Numbered from the stretch's first letter, positions 1 through 5,493 are shown. The stretch: 6,406 nt of DNA from an uncultured Collinsella sp. (GCA_902482185.1 CABSZR010000086.1:1-6406), one strand, 5' to 3'. The notes: generated by a model from the letters alone, not told the origin. Program-made: numbers and translations.

Positions 1-177
1 CTTTGTCAGCAGGTCGTTTTCCGCCAACTCACGGGGCAGTTTCTCCGCCATCGATTCGAGCGTCTGGCGCGCCAGCTCCGCCGGCGGCATCCGCGGCACA
101 CGAGGCTCTGCCCCACACGCCGTCGCGACAGAAAGCCCCGCCAAACCCCCTACGACGAGGGGCACAGCGACCTCCAT
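1..177 (-). CDS. tadB: TadB-like Tad/Flp pilus inner-membrane platform protein (N-terminal fragment)
   Basis: An open frame begins with ATG at 177 and stays open for 59 codons to the window edge, so only the N-terminus is visible. It starts [20 protein letters not shown], a hydrophobic stretch (residues 3-19) that would be a first membrane helix or membrane anchor. A charged, probably cytoplasmic segment follows (PPAELARQTLESMAEKLPRE). The start is well supported: AGGAGG lies 7 nt upstream, inside the end of cpaF. The gene overlaps cpaF by 28 nt. In Tad/Flp loci the gene after the CpaF/TadA ATPase is normally tadB, a GspF-family (T2SSF) platform protein that works with TadC at the membrane. 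The T2SSF domain itself lies outside the window, so the name rests on gene order and the membrane N-terminus. An unrelated membrane protein cannot be excluded. Confidence 0.68.
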   Translation of the reverse strand, partial: MEVAVPLVVGGLAGLSVATACGAEPRVPRMPPAELARQTLESMAEKLPRELAENDLLTK

Positions 178-1478
178 TCGTCCACCTCCTCTTGTGTGAG
201 CGTCCCCGACCGCAGGCCTTCTGCGATAAACGGCGGCTCGCGGTCAAGCGTCCAGGTTCGCTCGGCGGCATCGAAAGTCACATAGCGCTCGAGTTCTACG
301 CCGCCCGACGCGGCGCGACGCACCCCCGAATACGAGGAGACGAAACGCCTGCCATCGGCGTGGCGCTCGGACATCACGATGCCGTCGAGCGCCATGGCAA
401 TCTGCTCCTCGATGAGCTCGCTCGGCAGATCGATGCCATAACGTGCAAGCAACGTCAGACGCACCACGGTCTCCTGTTCTGAACCCGCATGAAGTGTGGT
501 GAGCGACCCATCGTGGCCCGTGTTCATGGCCTGCAACATGTCGCAGCACTCCGCACCGCGCACCTCGCCCACCACGATGCGGTCGGGGCGCATGCGCAGG
601 GCATTGGTCACCAGGTCGCGGATCGTCACCGCGCCCTCGCCCTCAATTGAAGCCTCGCGCGCCTCTAGACGCACCACGTGCGGATGATGCGCAAACTTGA
701 GCTCGGCAGAGTCCTCGATCGTCACGATGCGCTCGCCGGTGGAAATCTCGCATGACAATGCGTTGAGCAGGGTGGTCTTACCAGATCCCGTGCCTCCCGC
801 AACCGCCAGATCCTGTCGCAGCGACACCGCGCACGACAGCAGCTGCGCATACCAAAGCGGCAGCGACCCCAGCCCCACAAGCTCGTCCAGCGAGCAGATG
901 CGGTCCGAGAACTTTCGGATGGTGAGAATCGGTCCGTCAATCGCCACAGGCGGAATCACCGCGTTGACGCGATAGCCCGTTTTGAGGCGGGCGTTGACGA
1001 TGGGGCTGCGCTCGTCGATACGGCGGCCAAGTGGCGAGATGATGCGGTCGATGAGCACGCGGATTTGCTCATCGTCCTCAAACGCATGCTCGATGGGGTA
1101 CAAGACGCCGCCGCGTTCAAAGAAGGCCGAGCGGCAGCCGTTGATCATGATCTCGGTAACGGTATCGTCCTCGATGAGCGGCTGCAACGGCCCCAAGCCC
1201 ACCACGTCATCCAAAATCTCGTCGATGATGGTCTCGCGCTCGGGCGTCGCGAGATCGGTCGGCTCCTCAACATTGAGCGCCGCCTCCACCGCAGGACGCA
1301 ATTCCGAGCGGGCAAGTGCCGGGTCGATATAGGCGCTGATACGCGCCACTTCGTCGTAACCCATGCGGTCCATCACGGCGCGCTTGGTGCGTCGTTTCGC
1401 CGCGCGGCGACGCCCCGCATCTACAGGCGCTGCCGCCGCTGCAGCGCCAGCAGCCTTAATCCTCGTTTGCAGGCTCAT
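150..1478 (-). CDS. cpaF: Tad/Flp pilus assembly ATPase CpaF/TadA
   Basis: A 442-residue secretion ATPase of the GspE/VirB11 superfamily, CpaF/TadA branch. It forms a cytoplasmic hexamer that hydrolyses ATP to drive Flp pilin assembly through the TadB/TadC platform. All signature motifs are visible: Walker A GGTGSGKT (228-235), Asp box [10 protein letters not shown] (251-260, Glu255), Walker B region [10 protein letters not shown] (299-308, Glu305) and His box [14 protein letters not shown] (320-333). The N-terminal domain has the CpaF-typical [21 protein letters not shown] (around 94-114). Residues 1-35 are a low-complexity Ala/Arg/Lys tail. The length is normal for the family and no key residue is missing, so the enzyme should be active. 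The ATG start overlaps the cpaE stop as ATGA, with only a weak GAGGG about 10 nt upstream, suggesting translational coupling. The 3' end overlaps the tadB-like gene. Confidence 0.96.
   Translation of the reverse strand: MSLQTRIKAAGAAAAAAPVDAGRRRAAKRRTKRAVMDRMGYDEVARISAYIDPALARSELRPAVEAALNVEEPTDLATPERETIIDEILDDVVGLGPLQPLIEDDTVTEIMINGCRSAFFERGGVLYPIEHAFEDDEQIRVLIDRIISPLGRRIDERSPIVNARLKTGYRVNAVIPPVAIDGPILTIRKFSDRICSLDELVGLGSLPLWYAQLLSCAVSLRQDLAVAGGTGSGKTTLLNALSCEISTGERIVTIEDSAELKFAHHPHVVRLEAREASIEGEGAVTIRDLVTNALRMRPDRIVVGEVRGAECCDMLQAMNTGHDGSLTTLHAGSEQETVVRLTLLARYGIDLPSELIEEQIAMALDGIVMSERHADGRRFVSSYSGVRRAASGGVELERYVTFDAAERTWTLDREPPFIAEGLRSGTLTQEEVDEWRSLCPSS
185..190 (-). promoter_or_regulatory. 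Strong Shine-Dalgarno for the tadB-like gene, inside the cpaF 3' end
   Basis: On the minus strand AGGAGG reads 190 to 185, followed by 7 nt and then ATG at 177. It sits within the last codons of cpaF. This near-ideal site fixes the start of the downstream gene and means its translation need not depend wholly on coupling to cpaF. Confidence 0.8.
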
Positions 1479-3118
1479 CGCTGATCACCCTCGCGCGACC
1501 AGGGAAGGCGAATACGCGGGCGTTCGGTGCGCATTGCACGGTCGGCGACCATATCGCTCCAAGGGCCGACGGCGCAGCCCAGCTCCACGAGCATCTTGCG
1601 CGTGGCTTCGCGCACGCTGGTGGCAAAAGCGCTGGTTTGGCCCACTGCCTCGTCAGCACGGCCGAATGCCATGAGCGCCGCCAAGTCCTGCCCGCCGTCG
1701 GCGATGCGGATCTTGGAGCTCAACGCGCAGGTAATCTCAAAGCGCATGGCGACATCCTCGTCAGCGCCGCGCGCGCCAAACCGGTTGAATACGGCGCTCA
1801 TGCGCGTACGCGGCACGCCCACACGGCTCGCCAGCTCGATAACGCGTGCCGCGGACGTCGCAGACGACACCGATGGATCGCCCACGACCAGGCAGCGGTC
1901 GCTCGCCGCCACCGCGGCCGCCACGGCGTCGCCCCAAAAGACCGAGGTGTCGACAAGCACCACGTCGGATTCGCGGCGCAAGACATCGAGCAACAGCTCC
2001 ACCGGACGCGCCATGAGCTCGGCCTGTTCGGGCGCGGCGACCGGCCCCCAAAGCGTGACGCCCGGGGCCACGCGCATCGAGGCGGCCACGATGTCCGATT
2101 CGGCGAGTGCGCCCGCAGCCGATGGCTCGATAAGCGTCGCCATGTCATGCGGGGCATCGGCACCCAGCAGGTCGTAGAGGTTTCCAAACATCAGGTCCAA
2201 GTCGAGCACGGCAGCACGCAGGCCCAGCAGCGACGCCGCGTGCGCCATGGCGGCGACGATCGTCGACTTGCCGCAACCGCCCGAACCCGAGACGGCGCAG
2301 ACAACCGGGGCTCGATGCGACGAAGCGGCGGCATCCGCCGACGGCGTGGGGGCAGGCGGCGCCGGCACGGGCGGCAACGTCCCCGTCTCCCCGGAAGCGC
2401 TCATATGCTGCGCCCAAGCCGGCATGGCAGGCTGCTCGGTCCGCGGGGCCGAATCTGGGAACTTCACGGTCGCACCGACACGAACATTGTCGTTCCCGGC
2501 AAGTCCCTCAACCTCGTCGAGCTCATCGACCAGGCTCACGCCATGCACGTATCCCATATCTACAGCCAAAAGATCCTCGCCATACGGCACCGGCTCTCCG
2601 ACTTCATCGTATGCAAGGGGGTCCCGGGGACACCGACCATGCTCGGCTTCCGCTTTTCCACAATCATCAACACGCGGGCCTCTTGTAGCGCGAGGCGCCC
2701 CGGGTTCCCTATCAACAAAAGCATCGGGCTCAATCGTCAGACACCGGTCGCAATTAACCGTTCCCTCGCCCGCGCGCCCGTTGCCGCATATGCTGCGCGC
2801 AGCGATAACCTCGGTCGCCCCTGCGCGAAACAGCCTCTCGATATCCGAAGGATCGAGCGTCTCTATCAGTACGACCACGCGGCTCACGCGGCCCTCGGCC
2901 GTCAGGCGCGCAACGGTCTTTCGCACGTCTTCGGCATCGAACAGGGCTGCCGCGATAATCGCCGCCCCGCGACGCGACGGAAACGCCCGTGCCATGGACA
3001 CCAGCCCATCCAGGTCACCCACGCGAAGCACCTGCGCGCCCGCATCGCGGCCCTCGACTTCCCGCTGCAGCAATCCGTAATCACCACACGCGCAGCATGC
3101 AAGCCAGATCGCTTTCAT
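1475..3118 (-). CDS. cpaE: CpaE/TadZ-like pilus localisation ATPase with receiver-like N-terminus
   Basis: A 547-residue ParA/MinD-superfamily protein of the CpaE/TadZ type, which positions the Tad machine in the cell. Residues 1-108 look like a degenerate response-regulator receiver fold (alternating hydrophobic strands, RVVVLIETLDPSDIERLF, AGATEVI). Residues about 110-268 form a long acidic and Pro/Ala-rich linker. The ATPase domain starts near 270: P-loop SGSGGCGKST (277-286, Lys284), a CpaE-like AVLDLDLMFGNL (303-314) and a Walker B-like VVLVDTS (about 386-392). The signature lysine of deviant Walker A motifs (KGGxGK) is Ser here. The N-terminal half carries cysteines at 8, 9, 11, 111, 123, 126, 153 and 163. 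I chose ATG at 3118, which overlaps the cpaB stop (TGATG). GTG at 3121 is also possible; GGAGG at 3132-3128 suits both. The gene ends in an ATGA overlap with cpaF. Gene order confirms the pilus role. Confidence 0.88.
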   Translation of the reverse strand: MKAIWLACCACGDYGLLQREVEGRDAGAQVLRVGDLDGLVSMARAFPSRRGAAIIAAALFDAEDVRKTVARLTAEGRVSRVVVLIETLDPSDIERLFRAGATEVIAARSICGNGRAGEGTVNCDRCLTIEPDAFVDREPGAPRATRGPRVDDCGKAEAEHGRCPRDPLAYDEVGEPVPYGEDLLAVDMGYVHGVSLVDELDEVEGLAGNDNVRVGATVKFPDSAPRTEQPAMPAWAQHMSASGETGTLPPVPAPPAPTPSADAAASSHRAPVVCAVSGSGGCGKSTIVAAMAHAASLLGLRAAVLDLDLMFGNLYDLLGADAPHDMATLIEPSAAGALAESDIVAASMRVAPGVTLWGPVAAPEQAELMARPVELLLDVLRRESDVVLVDTSVFWGDAVAAAVAASDRCLVVGDPSVSSATSAARVIELASRVGVPRTRMSAVFNRFGARGADEDVAMRFEITCALSSKIRIADGGQDLAALMAFGRADEAVGQTSAFATSVREATRKMLVELGCAVGPWSDMVADRAMRTERPRIRLPWSREGDQR

Positions 3119-3777
3119 CACTCGTCGCCTCCGCTCTTTTTGCTGCGCACCGTGGCGGGAATCGTCAAACTGACCGCCCCCTTGCCCGAGGCCCCCAGCA
3201 ATTCCTTAACGTCTTCGGGGTCGGCCGCCAGCGTCACCCATTCGATCTTGCCTTCACGCGTGGCGCCGGCATCTTCGCTGGTATCGATTACGCGCGCGCC
3301 GCACAGCCGATCGGTTACGCCGTCCTTTTGCACGTACACGTCCACGTAGCTGCCCACGCCCGTGGCGCCCCCGACCGAATGCTCGGCATCGACCGCCACC
3401 GAAACGGCGACCTTGCCTTTGGGCACCTCGAGCGTGTGGGTTTCGGCCTTGGTGTAGACATCGCAAATCACGGCATTTTTAGGGATGCGTGAGGTCGTCA
3501 CGTCGCCGCGCACCTGGCGCAACTCGGTCGCCGCATCGCGCGGCAGTAGGCTCGCCAGCCATTCCTGGGTTATGACATTGGTCTCGTCGAGGGTCTCGCC
3601 CACATCGATATCACGCGCCGCGACGCACACCTCGACGCGATCGCCGCCATACTTGGCCAGCGTCTCGGCCTGGACCTGCTCAGCCTGCGAGCGAATCGAC
3701 GATGCGTAGACCATGCAGAGCAGCGCGGCGAGCACACCCGCGATTAGACTGATGGCGATGCGTTTGCTCTTGTTCAC
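3118..3777 (-). CDS. cpaB: CpaB/RcpC-like Flp pilus assembly protein (SAF domain)
   Basis: A 219-residue membrane-anchored protein and the first gene of the pilus operon. A short basic N-terminus (MNKSKR) precedes one membrane helix (about 7-25). A helical segment follows, then a SAF domain (about 48-110) with the typical AARDIDVGETLDETNVIT, and a CpaB/RcpC domain (about 112-207) with VPKGKVAVSVAVDAEHSVGG and GSYVDVYVQ. It ends in a charged tail. I chose GTG at 3777 because AGGAG lies 5 nt upstream; the frame could extend to a TTG at 3792, but that TTG lies just upstream of the ribosome binding site and has none of its own. In diderm bacteria RcpC works with the outer-membrane secretin; no secretin gene sits between this gene and cpaE. 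Its role in a presumed monoderm is therefore inferred from context, perhaps guiding the pilus through the cell wall. The family call is firm. Confidence 0.88.
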   Translation of the reverse strand: MNKSKRIAISLIAGVLAALLCMVYASSIRSQAEQVQAETLAKYGGDRVEVCVAARDIDVGETLDETNVITQEWLASLLPRDAATELRQVRGDVTTSRIPKNAVICDVYTKAETHTLEVPKGKVAVSVAVDAEHSVGGATGVGSYVDVYVQKDGVTDRLCGARVIDTSEDAGATREGKIEWVTLAADPEDVKELLGASGKGAVSLTIPATVRSKKSGGDE

Positions 3778-3782
3778 GGCCG

Positions 3783-3787
3783 CTCCT
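3783..3787 (-). promoter_or_regulatory. Shine-Dalgarno deciding the cpaB GTG start
   Basis: AGGAG on the minus strand (3787 to 3783) lies 5 nt before GTG at 3777. It selects the 219-residue product over the upstream in-frame TTG at 3792, which almost abuts this site. Confidence 0.75.
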
Positions 3788-3793
3788 CTCAAG

Positions 3794-3821
3794 GTAGCAC
3801 CGGGCGGATGCCCGTAGCACC
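3794..3821 (-). repeat. Direct repeats flanking a small hairpin just upstream of the cpaB RBS
   Basis: On the plus strand GTAGCACC occurs at 3794-3801 and again at 3814-3821. Between them CGGGC (3801-3805) and GCCCG (3810-3814) form a 5-bp stem with a 4-nt loop. The element ends 7 nt upstream of the cpaB Shine-Dalgarno, so in mRNA it could influence ribosome access. Confidence 0.4.
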
Positions 3822-3863
3822 ATTGTCCGAGCGGGCAAGCAGCAAAACGGTGCGATCGCGATC

Positions 3864-3885
3864 TTGGTTTTGAGTGTCAAACCAA
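3864..3885. repeat. Inverted repeat TTGGTTT-N8-AAACCAA overlapping the -35-like site
   Basis: TTGGTTT at 3864-3870 is perfectly inverted as AAACCAA at 3879-3885 with an 8-nt spacer. The TTGACA hexamer (3875-3880, minus strand) lies across the spacer and right arm, an arrangement typical of an operator. That function is inferred; only the symmetry is seen. Confidence 0.5.
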
Positions 3886-3888
3886 TTG

Positions 3889-3938
3889 CCGACCAAAAGC
3901 TGACCGGCCCGTCAAGCTCGTGGCAAGGTTTTGGTCAG
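3889..3938. repeat. Second inverted repeat, GACCAAAA / TTTTGGTC
   Basis: GACCAAAA at 3891-3898 is inverted as TTTTGGTC at 3929-3936, about 30 nt apart. With one or two mismatches the arms extend to a GC(C/T)GACCAAAA(G/C)C consensus. Its core resembles the nearby TTGGTTT/AAACCAA arms, so the 75 nt from 3864 to 3938 hold four ACCAA-type half-sites. It could be a multi-site operator. Confidence 0.45.
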
Positions 3939-3975
3939 CACGTCAGCAAAACGCACGTTTAGGGGCGCATCGGCA

Positions 3976-4012
3976 ATAAAAAAGCCGCCTCCCGTACCAT
4001 TGGGAGACGGCT
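3976..4012 (-). terminator. Intrinsic terminator of rsgA
   Basis: Read on the minus strand, AGCCGTCTCCC (4012-4002) and GGGAGGCGGCT (3993-3983) form an 11-bp stem around an 8-nt loop. All pairs are Watson-Crick except one U-G wobble, and a run of six T follows (3983-3978). The wobble becomes a C-A mismatch on the other strand, so the element is oriented for rsgA. It begins 17 nt after the rsgA stop. Confidence 0.9.
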
Positions 4013-4029
4013 GTCATAGGTAGATTCAA

Positions 4030-5214
4030 TTACAGATGGACATCGGGATCGAGCATCTGAGCACTCACACGCATGGATGACGCCAGGTTTTGGAACGTTT
4101 CCAGCCGCAGGCTGTCGATCTGCCCGGCGTCCTCGGCCTCGCGAACGGCGCAGCCCGGCTCATGGGTATGTGTGCAATCGCCAAACCGGCACGCGCGCGA
4201 TGCCTCGACAATCTCGGGGAAGGCGCGCGCCAGACCCCGCTCGTGACCCACGAGCGGTAGACTGCGCAGGCCCGGGGCATCGGCGATCACGCCGGCGTCG
4301 CCCGGCAGCGCCACCATCACGCGCGCGACGGTAGTGTGACGGCCCTGGTCATCGCGCTCACGTACGCCGCCGGTCGCCAACGTATCGTGGCCCAGCAGTG
4401 CATTGAGCAGCGTCGACTTGCCGGCACCCGACTCGCCCAGAATCATGGCGCAGCTCCCGGCAGGCACGCAGGCACGGACCTCGTCCAGGCCGCGGCCCTC
4501 GGCAGAGGACGTCACGATCACGCGCACGTCCGGACCCACCAGGCGGCGCACGCGGTCCAGATCGCGCTCGAGCTCCTCGGCATCGCAGCGGTCAGCTTTG
4601 GTGAGCACCACCACCGGCTCGGCATCGCAGTCAAGCGCCAACACCAGCGAGCGCGCCACGCGGTCGAGCAGTACCTCGCCGGCACCGAGCGCCTGCACGA
4701 TTAGCACGCTATCCACGTTGGAGCAGAGCACCTGGCGCTCTCCACGGGCACGGCCGCGCCAACGCTCAAAGCTCGTACGGCGCGGCAGCACGCACTCAAT
4801 CACGCCCATATCGTGCCCGGGAGCGCGGCGCACCGCCACACGGTCGCCCACGGCAGGCAGCAGGACCTCGTCCTCGCCGCGCGACTTGGCAAACCCCACG
4901 GCATGCTCGGCGCGGAAGGTATCGTCGGCAGTCGCCACCAGCGGAAACCCGCGATCCAAGCGCACCACGGCACCCAGCCGCATCTGCTCGGGCTCCTCGG
5001 CATGTGCGCAGAAATCATCAAAGGCAGTCTGCTGGGCTTCATCGACCGGCAGGTCATCAAACGCCGGAACGTCCTGCAGCGCATCGAGCCCCGGTACGCT
5101 CGCCAACAACTCCTCGGCAGACACGGGCGCTTCGGTCGCGAGTTTCCGACGACGGTCACGCTTAGCCCGTGCCCCCGTCGTCTTCTTCTTCGCTTTAGCC
5201 TTAGCCTTGCCCAC
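4030..5214 (-). CDS. rsgA: Ribosome small-subunit assembly GTPase RsgA (YjeQ/YloQ)
   Basis: A 394-residue circularly permuted GTPase that acts late in 30S subunit maturation. An OB-fold region (about 79-145) precedes the GTPase domain. Motifs occur in permuted order: G4 LTKADRC (204-210), G5 SSAEGRG (236-242), G1 GESGAGKST (260-268), G2 RHTT (292-295) and G3 DAPGLR (312-317). A C-terminal zinc site has the RsgA spacing CxxxxCxHxxxxxC (Cys342, Cys347, His349, Cys355). Residues 1-78 are an extra N-terminal region: a basic KAKAKAKKK and RDRRRK stretch, then an acidic one. This makes the protein longer than the roughly 300-350 residues of better known RsgA proteins. The start is GTG, with GGGAGG 5 nt upstream (5225-5220). 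The gene appears monocistronic, with a terminator on each side. The identification is secure. Confidence 0.95.
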   Translation of the reverse strand: MGKAKAKAKKKTTGARAKRDRRRKLATEAPVSAEELLASVPGLDALQDVPAFDDLPVDEAQQTAFDDFCAHAEEPEQMRLGAVVRLDRGFPLVATADDTFRAEHAVGFAKSRGEDEVLLPAVGDRVAVRRAPGHDMGVIECVLPRRTSFERWRGRARGERQVLCSNVDSVLIVQALGAGEVLLDRVARSLVLALDCDAEPVVVLTKADRCDAEELERDLDRVRRLVGPDVRVIVTSSAEGRGLDEVRACVPAGSCAMILGESGAGKSTLLNALLGHDTLATGGVRERDDQGRHTTVARVMVALPGDAGVIADAPGLRSLPLVGHERGLARAFPEIVEASRACRFGDCTHTHEPGCAVREAEDAGQIDSLRLETFQNLASSMRVSAQMLDPDVHL

Positions 5215-5252
5215 AAACGCCTCCCAGCACCATAAATCACAACTGAGCAGAT

Positions 5253-5282
5253 ATTTTAAATCAAAAAGAGCTGGCCGGGCAA
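5253..5282 (-). promoter_or_regulatory. Probable rsgA promoter
   Basis: On the minus strand TTGCCC (5282-5277) and TAAAAT (5258-5253) are 18 nt apart, matching the -35 consensus at 4 of 6 and the -10 at 5 of 6 positions. Transcription would begin near 5246, giving a leader of about 30 nt with GGGAGG at 5225-5220. The -35 lies in the loop-proximal part of the first copy of the tandem duplication, and the -10 spans its boundary. The call rests on hexamer matches only. Confidence 0.4.
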
Positions 5283-5318
5283 AGCCCTAAATCAAAAAGA
5301 GCTGGCCGGGCAAAGCCC
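5257..5318. repeat. Perfect 31-bp tandem duplication including half a terminator
   Basis: The 31 bases at 5257-5287 are repeated exactly at 5288-5318. The unit comprises the A-run, GAGCTGGCCGGGC, AAA and GCCC, that is, the T-tract, 3' arm and loop of the adjacent terminator as read on the minus strand. The outer unit lacks the full 5' arm. The exact identity suggests a recent duplication or one under constraint. Confidence 0.9.
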
Positions 5319-5327
5319 GACCAGCTC
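5294..5327 (-). terminator. Intrinsic terminator downstream of the P-type ATPase gene
   Basis: On the minus strand GAGCTGGTCGGGC (5327-5315), loop TTT and GCCCGGCCAGCTC (5311-5299) form a 13-bp stem with one U-G wobble, followed by five T (5298-5294). The wobble orientation fits minus-strand transcription. It lies about 165 nt after the ATPase stop and insulates rsgA. Confidence 0.9.
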
Positions 5328-5387
5328 ACAAACTTTCCCTCAGCCCTTTATCATCCGCGCGGGAGAAAAGCCAGCAAGGATACCGCA

Positions 5388-5482
5388 GGGCCCGCCCGCC
5401 GGGAGGGGTTTCCTAAGGGCACATCCCGCAGCCGCAAAGCGGCGAGGACGTGCCCGTGGAAACCCCGCAGGCGGTCGGGCCC
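5388..5482 (-). other. 95-nt near-palindromic hairpin element in the ATPase 3' flank
   Basis: Nested complementary arms enclose a central 3-nt loop: 5388-5394/5476-5482 (7 bp, GGGCCCG), 5396-5400/5470-5474 (5 bp), 5405-5413/5458-5466 (9 bp, GGGGTTTCC/GGAAACCCC), 5417-5422/5450-5455 (6 bp), 5424-5426/5446-5448 (3 bp) and 5431-5435/5439-5443 (5 bp). That is about 35 pairs separated by small internal loops. No T-run follows on either strand, so it is not a simple terminator. It lies 11 nt past the ATPase stop and would be co-transcribed with it. It could be a structured RNA, a REP-like palindromic repeat or an mRNA-stabilising 3' structure. I did not recognise the family. The rest of the 5328-5493 gap shows no gene. 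Confidence 0.7.
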
Positions 5483-5493
5483 GGACAGGAACA

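Larger units (their letters stand above)
3778..3975 (-). promoter_or_regulatory. Leader and putative promoter region of the pilus operon
   Basis: These 198 nt between the rsgA terminator and cpaB contain no credible gene and must hold the operon's promoter if it is transcribed independently. A perfect -35 hexamer TTGACA reads 3880 to 3875 on the minus strand, but no good -10 lies 16-18 nt further on (GATCGC is found there). Either the promoter needs an activator or the match is fortuitous. A palindrome GATCGCGATC (3854-3863) sits where the -10 would be. The region also carries the inverted repeats and leader hairpin listed separately. Confidence 0.4.

Noticed and set aside
29..271. An 80-codon minus-strand frame across the cpaF/tadB junction
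   Set aside because: It is out of frame with both neighbours and Arg/Gly-rich; the 177 ATG frame has the strong ribosome binding site and a membrane segment.
2247..3080. A 277-codon plus-strand frame opposite the 5' half of cpaE
   Set aside because: Composition typical of an antisense shadow, no ribosome binding site noticed and no family resemblance.
1637..3349. A 570-codon open frame on the plus strand, opposite cpaE and the 3' part of cpaB
   Set aside because: It is a mirror of GC-rich coding DNA: Arg/His-rich low-complexity product, no recognisable domain, and it spans two well-supported genes on the other strand.
3680..3880. A 66-codon minus-strand frame starting in the pilus leader (MTLKTKIAIAPF...)
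   Set aside because: It starts at TTG within the -35-like TTGACA, has no Shine-Dalgarno and overlaps cpaB out of frame.
4403..5290. A 295-codon plus-strand frame opposite rsgA
   Set aside because: Ser/Arg/Thr-rich product with no domain; rsgA on the other strand has every family motif. Its far end runs through the terminator duplication.
5257..5318. Reading the tandem repeat as the start of a CRISPR array
   Set aside because: The two units are directly adjacent with no spacer, and they copy part of the neighbouring terminator.
5388..5482. Reading the large hairpin as 4.5S SRP RNA or as a rho-independent terminator
   Set aside because: I do not see the conserved SRP GGAA-loop region, and no T-run follows the stem on either strand.
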